From positions 1-47,153 of the forward strand of contig CALJAA010000120.1 of NCBI GenBank assembly GCA_938028465.1: a stretch of DNA of 47,153 bases, given 5' to 3'. Positions 35,265-43,677 of the stretch are shown one piece after another. This DNA is from an uncultured Granulosicoccaceae bacterium. Lineage in GTDB: Bacteria > Pseudomonadota > Gammaproteobacteria > Granulosicoccales > Granulosicoccaceae. The notes under the pieces were generated by a model. That model made no database searches. It saw only the letters and a list, made by a program, of their open reading frames with translations, and was not told the DNA's origin. A program made the translations under genes and the position numbers. How positions within the stretch are numbered: position 1 is the stretch's first letter; every line of letters begins with the position of its first letter.

Positions 35265-36038
35265 ATGGATCAGCACCACACTCAGGCCCCAAACCAGTTG
35301 CCACCCGCCATGCCACCTACTAACAATCATGTGCATGTTTGGCTGATGTTCCATGACAAACTACCTGTACCACAACAGCTGAGTAAAAGCCTGATACTGA
35401 GCGAGCAAGAACTATCGCGCCAACAACGCTTTGTCACACCAGAGCTGCAGTACCGATTTCAATGCAGACGCGAGATGTTAAGGCGTAGCTTGACAGTATA
35501 CCGACCTGATATCCGTGAGTCAGAATGGATTTTTACCACCAACCAGTACGGCAAGCCACAAGTCCATCCCACACAGAGCCAGAACACCCCGCACTTCAAT
35601 TTATCGCACACGAATGGCCTGACCGTACTGGTTATCTCAGAATCTGAGGAGTGCGGCATTGATATAGAAAACACTTCTGTGCGCAGGCCCACAAGTTTTC
35701 TGGATATCGCTGATCGGTTTTTTACTGAGCCTGAGTCAGCACAAATTAAGCAAGGCTCAACCGATGTTCAAATCCAACGATTCTTCGATTTTTGGACGCT
35801 CAAGGAGGCTTACATGAAAGCCGTTGGCAAGGGATTGAGTTTGGGGCTGGATCGCTTTCAGTTTGATATTGATACCGACGAAGACATTGCCATTGATTTT
35901 CCGCCACCGGCAATTGATCAGCCACACAATTGGGTGTTCCACCAGGAAACTATAGATCAAACTATGCGCCTAGCCATAGCTATACGTTCCGGAGCCACTG
36001 ATCGGATCACCTGTGAGTATTTGCCATACCCAACTTAG
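35265..36038 (+). CDS. Sfp-type 4'-phosphopantetheinyl transferase
   Basis: A 257-residue enzyme that moves phosphopantetheine from CoA to the Ser of carrier proteins. Sfp-family signatures: NLSHTNGLTVLVIS, the Mg-binding GIDIENT with Asp133 and Glu135, and WTLKEAYMKAVGKGL (residues 177-191) with the Glu and Lys of the third motif. Length is typical (220-260). It is divergent from the GH3/NRPS operon with only 32 bp between the starts, so its promoter must lie inside the neighbouring coding sequence or be shared. It is expected to activate the three NRPS carrier domains and possibly the stand-alone ACP at 12070. The proline-rich first 25 residues are likely disordered. Confidence 0.94.
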   Translation: MDQHHTQAPNQLPPAMPPTNNHVHVWLMFHDKLPVPQQLSKSLILSEQELSRQQRFVTPELQYRFQCRREMLRRSLTVYRPDIRESEWIFTTNQYGKPQVHPTQSQNTPHFNLSHTNGLTVLVISESEECGIDIENTSVRRPTSFLDIADRFFTEPESAQIKQGSTDVQIQRFFDFWTLKEAYMKAVGKGLSLGLDRFQFDIDTDEDIAIDFPPPAIDQPHNWVFHQETIDQTMRLAIAIRSGATDRITCEYLPYPT

Positions 36039-36334
36039 GGGCAATACTGATCAAAAAGCGATCGAAATTGGCCACTATATGGAGCCCGAAAGAGCCCAAA
36101 AGTACGAATTTCCAATCGCCACAAGTGGCATAAACGCTAGTGCCGCCCTACTTTTTTTGTGAGCTAGTTCAGTTTTTCGGAACTTCTCGGTCGTATTACC
36201 AAAAAAACATTGTCAATTGAGCTAATTCACAGCGATTTTGTACACGACTAAGGTGCAAAATAGCCGCAACAGTCAATTGATCGACGATCGTCTTAGTTTC
36301 CCTCGGGCCCCTGCACGTTATCGACTTAATCGGG
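36039..36334. other. Intergenic region between the PPTase and the YVTN/cytochrome fusion
   Basis: At 296 bp this is the longest non-coding stretch. It holds a candidate terminator for the transferase (36125-36158) and a pair of near-identical 11-mers, GAGCTAGTTCA (36161-36171) and GAGCTAATTCA (36219-36229), 58 bp apart, which could be regulator sites for the downstream gene. I see no clear sigma-70 pair; TTGTCA near 36210 has no good -10 partner. Short open frames reading into the next gene are shadows. Confidence 0.5.
36125..36158 (+). terminator. Candidate rho-independent terminator after the PPTase
   Basis: GTGGCA and TGCCGC can form a six-pair stem (one G-T pair) around a ten-base loop, followed by CCTAC and seven T residues. 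The stem is short and the spacing to the T run is imperfect, so this is a moderate candidate 87 bp after the transferase stop. Confidence 0.42.
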
Positions 36335-39300
36335 ATGAACACATTGAATATAAATTACCATGCATTGAAGCAGTCGCTTGCTGCCTTTACAGCTATTGGC
36401 TTGCTGACTTTTGCCGGCGTCGCCAGCGCCGCACCTTCTTGGTCGATGGATATGGCCTACGAAGATCGAGCTGGAAACGATCGTGTATTTGTCGCTAATC
36501 CTGATCAGGATACGGTCTCGGTTATTGACGCCGTGAACGGCAACCGCATAACAGAAGTGGCCGTCGGCGATGATCCAAGAAGCGTTGCACTTGATGGTAA
36601 CGGCTCTCTTTGGGTGGTCAACAAAAATGGCCCTAGTATCTCTATTATCGATACCACTACTTTGGCTGTTACTAACACTATCCCTGGGCCAATCGGTAGT
36701 CGGCCACACGGTATCGTTATCGATACCGACAATGACCGTGCGTATCTAGTACTTGAAGCCAGTGGTATTGTGATGCAACTGGACACCACCAATGGTGCAT
36801 TGCTCGCGTCCGCAAACGTAGGCCTTAACCCACGCGAAATTTCGATCAATGACGCCGGTACGACTGTTTACCTGCCGCGTTTCATAACTAGCCCTGTTGC
36901 TGGGGAGAGCGGCCTTAATCCCGTGAATGGTGGTGGCGAAGTTATTATGCTTTCGACCAACGGCTTAACCGCTGCAGGTTCAATTACAATCCCATTTAAC
37001 CAAGCAGCTAGCGGTACTGATAACAACACCAGTGCGCGCGGCCTACCTAACTACCTACGCTCAATGGCAATTTCGCCAAACGGTACAAATGCCTTTCTAC
37101 CAGCCAAAATCGACAACATCCATCGCGGCACAATGCGTGACGGACAAGCTCGCGGATTCAATATCTGGACTCGCGGTATCGTGGCTAACATCAACCTAAA
37201 CAACAACACCGAAAACTTAGGCAACCGCATCGAATTTGCTAACAACAGTGCTCCAACCGCTGTTGCTTACGGCCCTAACGGCAACACTATTTATGTCGTA
37301 CATCGTGGTAGTCGCGCTTTTGAAGCGATCAACGCAAGCAACGGCAATATTCTTTTTGAAACCACATTAGAGTTTGCACCATCGGGTGTCATCGCCTCCC
37401 CCGACGGCAACCGTGTATATGTACATAACTGGTTAAGCCGCTCACTAAGCATTATTGATACAAGCGCCATCACTGCTGGCGGTAATGCAGCTAGCGTAAT
37501 CAACACGGTTGACTTAACTGCTGGCGAGGTACTCAGTGCTCAAGTACTACTGGGTAAGCAGTTATTCCACGATTCAGCAGACCCTCGTTTATCGGGTGGT
37601 CGTTATCTCAGTTGTGCTCAATGCCACGACGAAGGTGGGCATGATGGCCGTACTTATGATTTCAGTGATGTTGGCGAAGGCTTAAGAAACACGACCGAAA
37701 TGCGCGGCCGTGGAAACATGGAAGACGGCTTAGTCCACTGGACAGCAAATTTCGACGAAATTCAGGACTTCGAGCACGCTCTACGCGAACTCTTTGGCGG
37801 CACAGGCTTAATGAGCAACGCTGACTTTAACGCCACCTCAACTGCTATCGATCCGAACGGTTTAAAAACTGGCCGCAGCGCACCACTGGATGCATTGGTA
37901 GCCTTTGTCGATACGCTCGACGATCATGGCAGTAGCCCGTTCAGGCAAAATAATGGCGCACTCACTGCGCAAGCCGTTGCTGGCCGCCAAGTATTTGAAG
38001 ACTACAGCTGTGCAACTTGCCACTCAGGCACGAGCTTCACTAACAGCCCGCTCGGTGGTAGCCACAACATCGGTACTGTCGATGCACAAACGGGTGGCCG
38101 TTTTGGTCAACCACTGATTAACGGTGGCCTCGATACGCCAACCTTGCAAGGCTTATGGAATGGTGGCCCCTACTTACATGACGGTGCAGCCTTAACAGTT
38201 GCCGCTGCTACTCAAGCACACACGCAAAATATGCCTGTATCGCTTAGTGCCATGACTGGCGCGGAGTTAGCTGATTTGTCGGCGTATCTATTACAAATCG
38301 ACGATTCAGAACCTGCTCCTGCCGATCCATCTGTACCACCAGGCACGCCTGATGTGTTCAGCACATTAGCTTCGATCAATATCGATGGCAACATGGGCGA
38401 TTGGCCTGCAGACTCAATGCTTGTGGATGACCCACAAGACACATCTGACGGCGCTGCGAACCAACTGGATTATGAAACACTTTGGATGGCCAATGACGCA
38501 CAAAACCTTTACATTCGGTATCGCAATCACCAGCCCAACAATGTTCAACAAACTTGGGGCTATGAGCAAGCCATTGATGTTGATGGCCCAGCTACAGGGT
38601 ATCGTCCTCCAAACAACACCATCCCGATTGGCGTGGACTTTTTAATTGAGCAAAACGCTATCTATCGTTACACCGGTACCGGTGCAAACTGGTCATGGGC
38701 ATGGGTTGCTGCATTATCGTTTGAGCTAAATGGACGTGATGCTGAGTTGGCAGTACCACGCGCCCTTCTCGGCGATCCAAATGACTTCGATTTCTTCTTC
38801 TATGCCGATAACAGTGCTATTGGCGGCAACGCAGTTGATTTTGTTCCTAACTCAACGACCAATACGAGTGCTCAGCTTGATACTCGATTTTTCGCTTATG
38901 AATTTTCCGGCGATAGTGAACCACCCGTGGTAGATCCACCTATTGATCCGCCTATCGACCCACCTATTGATCCGCCTGAGAATAACGATCCGTTTGTCTT
39001 CCACAATCCAGTGAATGCACTTGCAGTGAATGGCAACCTTGATGATTGGGCAGCGCTTGAGTTCTTCCCATCAGACCCCAACGACATATCAGGCACTGGT
39101 AATCAAATTGATTTCTTGACCGCGGCAGCTGCACACGATGCGAACAACTTCTACATTGCCTGGACCAACGACGGTGCCGCTCAAGTGAGTTGGGGTAACG
39201 GTATCTATGTTGATGCAGACACTGACTTCAATACTGGCTTCCGGGGTTTTGCCAATGAGTCACCCATCGGTATCGATTTTCTTGTAGAGGCCAACTCTGT

Positions 39301-39610
39301 TTATGCCTACAGCGGTAATGGCACTAGCTGGGCATGGCAGTTTGTTGGTAACACCAACCCCGTCACTGCTGGTAGTTCGATGGAGCTGCAAATCCCAGCT
39401 AATTTGTTGGGTAACCCTACTACGTTCGATTTATTCTTCTATGGCGATAGTTCTGCAATAGGCGGCAACGGAATCGACTTTTACCCTAATGCGGTAACGG
39501 ATGGCAATGCTGCAATTACTGCGCGCCGTTTACGTTACTCGACAGATGCCACGCTGGCAGTTTCGCTAGTCGATGATCAGCTGGTTAACCAACTTTCGGG
39601 TCAGGAGTAA
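36335..39610 (+). CDS. Periplasmic fusion: YVTN beta-propeller, di-heme cytochrome c peroxidase-like domain, two CBM9/DOMON-like domains
   Basis: A 1091-residue exported protein with a signal peptide ending VASAAP near residue 33. Residues about 45-400 are a YVTN-type propeller (VFVANPDQDTVSVIDAVNG; NRVYVHNWLSRSLSIID). Residues about 405-655 are MauG/CcpA-like with two heme sites, C427-AQ-C430-H431 and C559-AT-C562-H563. Residues about 670-865 and 884-1070 are two related beta-sandwich modules that share the pattern IDGNMGDWP/VNGNLDDWA, IGVDFLIEQN/IGIDFLVEAN and FFYADNSAIGGN/FFYGDSSAIGGN; they recall CBM9 or DOMON-like ligand- or heme-binding domains. A PPID linker separates them. The partner is the CxxCH lipoprotein 3 bp downstream. 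Likely role: periplasmic electron transfer or peroxide chemistry on a surface substrate; the exact reaction is unknown. Confidence 0.86.
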   Translation: MNTLNINYHALKQSLAAFTAIGLLTFAGVASAAPSWSMDMAYEDRAGNDRVFVANPDQDTVSVIDAVNGNRITEVAVGDDPRSVALDGNGSLWVVNKNGPSISIIDTTTLAVTNTIPGPIGSRPHGIVIDTDNDRAYLVLEASGIVMQLDTTNGALLASANVGLNPREISINDAGTTVYLPRFITSPVAGESGLNPVNGGGEVIMLSTNGLTAAGSITIPFNQAASGTDNNTSARGLPNYLRSMAISPNGTNAFLPAKIDNIHRGTMRDGQARGFNIWTRGIVANINLNNNTENLGNRIEFANNSAPTAVAYGPNGNTIYVVHRGSRAFEAINASNGNILFETTLEFAPSGVIASPDGNRVYVHNWLSRSLSIIDTSAITAGGNAASVINTVDLTAGEVLSAQVLLGKQLFHDSADPRLSGGRYLSCAQCHDEGGHDGRTYDFSDVGEGLRNTTEMRGRGNMEDGLVHWTANFDEIQDFEHALRELFGGTGLMSNADFNATSTAIDPNGLKTGRSAPLDALVAFVDTLDDHGSSPFRQNNGALTAQAVAGRQVFEDYSCATCHSGTSFTNSPLGGSHNIGTVDAQTGGRFGQPLINGGLDTPTLQGLWNGGPYLHDGAALTVAAATQAHTQNMPVSLSAMTGAELADLSAYLLQIDDSEPAPADPSVPPGTPDVFSTLASINIDGNMGDWPADSMLVDDPQDTSDGAANQLDYETLWMANDAQNLYIRYRNHQPNNVQQTWGYEQAIDVDGPATGYRPPNNTIPIGVDFLIEQNAIYRYTGTGANWSWAWVAALSFELNGRDAELAVPRALLGDPNDFDFFFYADNSAIGGNAVDFVPNSTTNTSAQLDTRFFAYEFSGDSEPPVVDPPIDPPIDPPIDPPENNDPFVFHNPVNALAVNGNLDDWAALEFFPSDPNDISGTGNQIDFLTAAAAHDANNFYIAWTNDGAAQVSWGNGIYVDADTDFNTGFRGFANESPIGIDFLVEANSVYAYSGNGTSWAWQFVGNTNPVTAGSSMELQIPANLLGNPTTFDLFFYGDSSAIGGNGIDFYPNAVTDGNAAITARRLRYSTDATLAVSLVDDQLVNQLSGQE
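38933..38977 (+). repeat. Short in-frame tandem repeat encoding a D-P-P-I linker
   Basis: Almost four copies of a 12-bp unit (GAT CCA CCT ATT with synonymous changes) encode DPPIDPPIDPPIDPP between the two beta-sandwich modules of the fusion protein. Codon differences between copies show it is not a fresh slippage product. Such Pro-rich spacers keep domains apart. Confidence 0.85.
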
Positions 39611-39613
39611 GAC

Positions 39614-40183
39614 ATGCCAATTTTAAAACTAAGTACTACAACTCGCGCATGGGCCCTACTATTCGTGGCTGCCGGTTTTATCAGTGCTTGCAACAGTGGC
39701 GGTGATAGCAACGGCAACACGTCAGCACCTGCTGGTACACCAGGCAGTAGCCCGGAATCAAGCTTATCGTTTGCGCACTCGGCTGATACAAATATTCCAA
39801 GCCCTGCACAACCTAATGGCGGTGTACTACAAACAAGCTTGGCCGGGCAAACCGCTAGCACACAAGCCTTTGAAGAATTACAGGTGAAGGTGTTTTCACC
39901 AATGTGCTCTGGCTGCCATATCGGTGGCGGCTCAACTCAACCATCTATTATGGATTTTACGTCTGCTGATGCAAGCTACGCTGCCTTGGTTAATAAACCC
40001 AGTACGCGTCAACCTAACAAAATGTTAGTAGCACCGGGCAGTTCTTCACAGAGCTACTTGATTAATTCACTAAATGGTACTCAGGTTAGCGGTTCGCGTA
40101 TGCCAATGCGTGCAGCTCCACTTAATGATGACCTGATGACGGCTGTACAACTTTGGATTGATCAAGGCGCTAAGCGTAACTAA
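39614..40183 (+). CDS. Lipoprotein with single CxxCH heme site (cytochrome c-like)
   Basis: A 189-residue protein. The signal is lipoprotein-like: AAGFISAC with Cys26, followed by NSGGDSNGNTS, a flexible Gly/Ser/Pro-rich spacer to about residue 80. The folded part has one c-type heme site, C98-SG-C101-H102 in SPMCSGCHIGGG, and a later SGSRMPMRAAPL with Met residues that could be the sixth ligand, ending ALQLWIDQGAKRN-like (here VQLWIDQGAKRN), the closing pattern of many mono-heme domains fused to outer-membrane proteins. It begins 3 bp after the fusion protein and is probably its outer-membrane-anchored electron partner. It ends just before a strong hairpin. Confidence 0.88.
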   Translation: MPILKLSTTTRAWALLFVAAGFISACNSGGDSNGNTSAPAGTPGSSPESSLSFAHSADTNIPSPAQPNGGVLQTSLAGQTASTQAFEELQVKVFSPMCSGCHIGGGSTQPSIMDFTSADASYAALVNKPSTRQPNKMLVAPGSSSQSYLINSLNGTQVSGSRMPMRAAPLNDDLMTAVQLWIDQGAKRN

Positions 40184-40196
40184 CAAACGATAACTT

Positions 40197-40216
40197 GGGG
40201 CGGCACTCGCCGCCCC
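40197..40216 (+). terminator. Strong GC hairpin between convergent genes
   Basis: GGGGCGGC and GCCGCCCC form a perfect eight-pair stem around ACTC, 13 bp after the cytochrome lipoprotein stop and 9 bp before the convergent peroxidase stop. ATCAACATTTTA follows on the + strand, so the T run is poor, but position and stem strength make it a likely terminator for the + strand operon and perhaps for both. Confidence 0.7.
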
Positions 40217-40225
40217 ATCAACATT

Positions 40226-42244
40226 TTACTTCGTCAAAAACATATTGGCTTGTATGTCACTATGTTCTACATCAGAGTTATTAACGATGATGTCCGCCAA
40301 AGTTTGTTTATAAGTCAGCCCCGCCTTATGCAATTGACCTAAATTTCGCTGCAATGAACGGTTCCAAAGATAAAAATTGGAATCGCCGTTTCGCAACGCC
40401 TCGAATTGTGCTTTCCACATAGCATGCTGCAACTCACCCAGCTCACTACCGATCAAATGTGGCTCCGACACCATCCCTACAAATGCATCGATTTGATCAA
40501 CTGAGCTGTATATAGCTTTTAAGCGTGCGGCTAGCGTCGTACGTCGTAAACCGGTGACAGCTTCTGTCTCCGCAGCATTTGAACCAAGCTCAAGTAACTC
40601 ACCATTTTTATTTCGAAGTTCAATAAACTCCATAATACTAGGATCATTGATGGAATCACCAAGATCTATTTCTGGGTCATCAATTGGAAATTCTTCAGTA
40701 TCCTCACCAGTGAGTTCTTTAAATGACTGAACTGGCTTCAGTCCATAGGCAGCTCTTAAGGTGTTGTAGTCAGGAATACCGTGATCTCTAGCTCTGAAGA
40801 TATCTAATAAGCCTACGTCTGACACCAACAAAAAACACTGGGGCATATCCGGGCCATCAAGGCAAGCATCAGGATCTGCAATATTTGGATTAGGAATTTG
40901 AAATAAGACACTACGCAATTGGTTGTCGATAGTTTCGTCATTTTTATATTGGGGTTCACCTCCAAGCCCGGCGGCTATTGCACCTACTCCTAGTTTTTCT
41001 ACAAGCTGTGGGTTGGCAAACGCGACATTCAATGGGACCGCCAACTCAACTTCTTCTTCAGTTTGTTCCACTTCAATACCCAACTGTTTAAAGGCGTCTA
41101 ATTGGAGTGCTGAAAAACGCATTGCAGGTACTACCATTTCAATCTCGCCATGAATCATACTGTGAGCGCGATATCCAACCGTCGCAAACTCATGAGTAAC
41201 GCTGGCATCAACACCCGGTTTATACCCATTTGGCATATCAATGAGCACCCCTACTGCCGGTAGAAATTCATTGTAGGTAATGTACTGTTGGGTTGCGATA
41301 ACCAACTGCCTTGCTAATTCAAATTTACGCTGCTCTGATAATTCAGTTGGTAGTAAATCAACGATTCGATTATGCTCACGTGCAAATAAAGTTTGAACTG
41401 TTGTCAGAGCGATATTTTCATTTGCACGTTTATCGCCAGTGATAACCACAACATCATCAGCATTAGGAATTGCGCGCAGCATGCCAACGCGCTCAATCGT
41501 TGGCGCTGAAGCGGCATCACCCCGATAACTAGCTGGTGGCAGATGTCCTGTTAAAGTCAGCATTAACTTGGCGCCATTGTTACTCATATCACCATCCACC
41601 GACCCTTCACGTAACCATTCAAGCCTCTGATCGGTACCACCGTAAACCGCCCATCCATCAATATAGCTACTAACCGTATTGACATGGTCGCGAGGTTTGT
41701 TGCCACCTGTACCAAGTGCACTGGCGCTACGGGTTACGCTAATATTTTCAGCACTGTTGGTAAAAAATTCCAATGGATCTGATTCATCAAAGGCAACCTC
41801 AACTTTCTCTGTGCCTGCCTCACGCAACCCGATCGTATGATCAATAAATTGCCCCCAGTTATAAGCCCACTGGGTAACAGAATTTTCGGAGAACAGATTT
41901 TGGGAGCCATCAGCAAAAATTCGATTACTGATATAACGCAGTTCAGGTGCATCCACTAACGCCCCCACGCCATCAGCGTATACAGCTGGCGTTATACGAC
42001 GATAATTGTCACCACTTGCACCCTGAGCGGGCTTGTTTAGATTATTCCCGCTTCCATCAAGAGAATACATCCCGCCTTCGTGACTGCCTTTGCGATATGG
42101 GTGCAAAGGACTGTTGTTAGCGCGACCCGATCCCTTTTTCGAATTCGCGATAGGCTCACTCGTATGCAGAGATTCCGCGCAGACTATTAGTGGTGTTACT
42201 AAAAACGTAATAACTACAGTTTTGCTAACTAATGATTTTTTCAT
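40226..42244 (-). CDS. Secreted animal-type heme peroxidase (peroxinectin-like)
   Basis: A 672-residue protein from the ATG at 42244. The longer frame from a GTG at 42286 lies inside a terminator hairpin and has no signal peptide. MKKSLVSKTVVITFL to VCAES is a standard signal peptide. The domain is the cyclooxygenase/myeloperoxidase-like family: distal His136 in WGQFIDHTIG, the catalytic-Arg helix TLFAREHNRIVDLL, proximal His361 in GYRAHSMIHGE, and DIFRARDHGIPDYNTLR. It also keeps RRITPAVYADG near the N-terminus. Bacterial members oxidise halides, phenols or matrix components and may attack competitors. A terminator separates it from the EF-hand gene upstream, so it probably has its own promoter in the roughly 20 bp left or relies on readthrough. 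Confidence 0.92.
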   Translation of the reverse strand: MKKSLVSKTVVITFLVTPLIVCAESLHTSEPIANSKKGSGRANNSPLHPYRKGSHEGGMYSLDGSGNNLNKPAQGASGDNYRRITPAVYADGVGALVDAPELRYISNRIFADGSQNLFSENSVTQWAYNWGQFIDHTIGLREAGTEKVEVAFDESDPLEFFTNSAENISVTRSASALGTGGNKPRDHVNTVSSYIDGWAVYGGTDQRLEWLREGSVDGDMSNNGAKLMLTLTGHLPPASYRGDAASAPTIERVGMLRAIPNADDVVVITGDKRANENIALTTVQTLFAREHNRIVDLLPTELSEQRKFELARQLVIATQQYITYNEFLPAVGVLIDMPNGYKPGVDASVTHEFATVGYRAHSMIHGEIEMVVPAMRFSALQLDAFKQLGIEVEQTEEEVELAVPLNVAFANPQLVEKLGVGAIAAGLGGEPQYKNDETIDNQLRSVLFQIPNPNIADPDACLDGPDMPQCFLLVSDVGLLDIFRARDHGIPDYNTLRAAYGLKPVQSFKELTGEDTEEFPIDDPEIDLGDSINDPSIMEFIELRNKNGELLELGSNAAETEAVTGLRRTTLAARLKAIYSSVDQIDAFVGMVSEPHLIGSELGELQHAMWKAQFEALRNGDSNFYLWNRSLQRNLGQLHKAGLTYKQTLADIIVNNSDVEHSDIQANMFLTK

Positions 42245-42261
42245 GGCATTATTCAAATAAG

Positions 42262-42298
42262 AAAAAGCCGGTATTGTCTTAAACACGCATACCGGCTT
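42262..42298 (-). terminator. Rho-independent terminator after the EF-hand gene
   Basis: On the minus strand AAGCCGGTAT pairs perfectly with ATACCGGCTT (ten pairs) around a 14-base loop, followed by TTTTTC. It lies about 52 bp after the EF-hand stop and 18 bp before the peroxidase start, a textbook intrinsic terminator. It may also act as an attenuator for the peroxidase, since it ends so close to that start. Confidence 0.85.
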
Positions 42299-42349
42299 AG
42301 TTGAAAGGAAATAGCGCTATTCAGCGCAACGGGTAATCCTAGCTTTGGA

Positions 42350-42844
42350 TTAGCTTCGGTTACCTCGCTTACCCTCTTTCTTACCGCCATGGCCACGGTT
42401 ACCTTTTGATTCCTTGCGGCTTTCACGTACTTCTTCAAAACCTGCGCTTTCCTCGGCACTAACCTCACCGTCTTGATTAACATCAAGCTGCGCGTCTAGT
42501 GCGTCACGCCTGCTGTCATGTGCAGCTCGGCGTTCAGCGCGTGAGAGCTCACCGTCTCCATCCGTATCAAATGCCGCTACTCTGGCTGCCTTACGATCAG
42601 CTTTTAATGTAGCGCGTTCTTCACGAGAAAGCTCACCGTCTCCATCGACATCGTACTGACTAAGTATTTCGGCTTTTTGCGCTTCTCTAGCTGCGTTTAT
42701 TTCGTCAGCTGAGATCACACCATCGCCGTTGCCATCTACCAAATTATCTAACATGGCGGCGTTAGCGCTGAACGACAATAGGCAGCCTAGAAATAGCGGA
42801 GCGAGTTTGAATGTTGTAGCCTTATTTTTATATTGCTTGATCAT
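42350..42844 (-). CDS. Secreted four-EF-hand calcium-binding protein
   Basis: A 164-residue exported protein; the signal peptide ends FSANAA near residue 30, and AGGG sits 8 bp before the ATG. Four EF-hand loops follow the D-x-[DN]-x-D-G rule: DGNGDGVISADE (37-48), DVDGDGELSREE (65-76), DTDGDGELSRAE (93-104) and DVNQDGEVSAEE (121-132). The tail is basic, rich in Lys, Arg and Gly. Such calvin-like small bacterial proteins buffer or sense calcium in the periplasm or outside. It is downstream of a BaeSR-like two-component system and upstream of a secreted heme peroxidase, an enzyme family that often binds calcium, so it may be part of the regulated output (inference). Confidence 0.93.
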   Translation of the reverse strand: MIKQYKNKATTFKLAPLFLGCLLSFSANAAMLDNLVDGNGDGVISADEINAAREAQKAEILSQYDVDGDGELSREERATLKADRKAARVAAFDTDGDGELSRAERRAAHDSRRDALDAQLDVNQDGEVSAEESAGFEEVRESRKESKGNRGHGGKKEGKRGNRS

Positions 42845-42956
42845 AATATTTACCCTGTATGTAGATTAGCGCCGTCAAACACAATGTTTTCCGATCCGCT
42901 TGCATACAGACTATCGACCCTAATCGTGCAAATAATGTGTAAGAAGGTGGGAAGCT

Positions 42957-43634
42957 TTATGACTCTTCAACAAACTCAAATTTATAGCCAATGCCATACA
43001 CGGAATGTATGCAGTCAACAGCATCATTTACAGCACTGAGCTTTTGACGCAGCTTTTTTATGTGGCTATCAATGGTTCGGTCACTGACTACTCGTCCATC
43101 TGGGTAAATACGCCCCATCAACTGAGCACGGCCAAATATTTGGCCAGGCTTATCGCTCATCACCTTAAGTAGTTGCAACTCAACTGCCGTGAGTGTCGTC
43201 TCCTGCCCATCAATGGTGGCACTAGCTGTGGTTTCGTTTAAAACGAAACGGGAATCAATCTTTGCAGTATTTGATCTTGTAAAGCGCCGCAACACCGTTT
43301 TCACTCGAGCGACGACTTCACGCGGGCTATAAGGCTTACAGATGTAATCGTCTGCACCAATCTCTAAACCTAGTAGTCTGTCGATTTCCTCCACTCTGGC
43401 TGTGATCATAATGATAGGCACATCAGATGTTTTACGCAGCTCACGACAGATGCTTAAACCATCTGCGCCCGGCAACATAAGATCAAGCAGTATTAAATCG
43501 GGCTCATTACCCTTAAGACTTTCAAGTGCGATCGCGCCATCACCATATACGCTGGTGGTATAGCCTTCTTTAACTAGATAGTTTTCAAGTAGTGATGCTA
43601 ACTTTGGTTCATCTTCAACAATGGCTACATGCAT
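42957..43634 (-). CDS. OmpR/BaeR-like response regulator
   Basis: A 226-residue regulator from the ATG at 43634, which has AGGAAG just upstream; a frame starting at 43703 overlaps the kinase and adds a Cys-rich tail unlike any receiver. Receiver: VEDEP at 7-10, phospho-acceptor Asp51 in LLDLMLPG, Lys100 in DYICKPYSPRE. The C-terminal winged helix (about 130-222) has LTAVELQLLKVMSDKPGQIF, GRIYPDGRVVSDRTIDSHIK and YGIGYKF, as in OmpR-family DNA binders; the ISDRTIDSHIKKLR style is BaeR-like. It is 43 bp after the kinase gene and 112 bp before the EF-hand gene. Targets could include its own operon, the EF-hand protein and the peroxidase. Confidence 0.95.
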   Translation of the reverse strand: MHVAIVEDEPKLASLLENYLVKEGYTTSVYGDGAIALESLKGNEPDLILLDLMLPGADGLSICRELRKTSDVPIIMITARVEEIDRLLGLEIGADDYICKPYSPREVVARVKTVLRRFTRSNTAKIDSRFVLNETTASATIDGQETTLTAVELQLLKVMSDKPGQIFGRAQLMGRIYPDGRVVSDRTIDSHIKKLRQKLSAVNDAVDCIHSVYGIGYKFEFVEES

Positions 43635-43677
43635 GTCACTTCCTGATTGGCTAAACAATGTGGTTTTTGCAGCGCAG

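Noticed and set aside
36238-36498. An 86-codon frame in front of and inside the YVTN fusion gene
   Set aside because: Out of frame with a protein that has a clear signal peptide and domains; Arg/Cys-rich translation is typical of a shadow frame.
38933-38977. Regular short repeat considered as a CRISPR-like or microsatellite array
   Set aside because: It is in frame, has no spacers, uses synonymous codons and encodes a proline-rich protein linker.
42245-42286. Longer start (GTG at 42286) for the heme peroxidase
   Set aside because: It would place the start inside a perfect terminator hairpin and hide the signal peptide that begins at the ATG at 42244.
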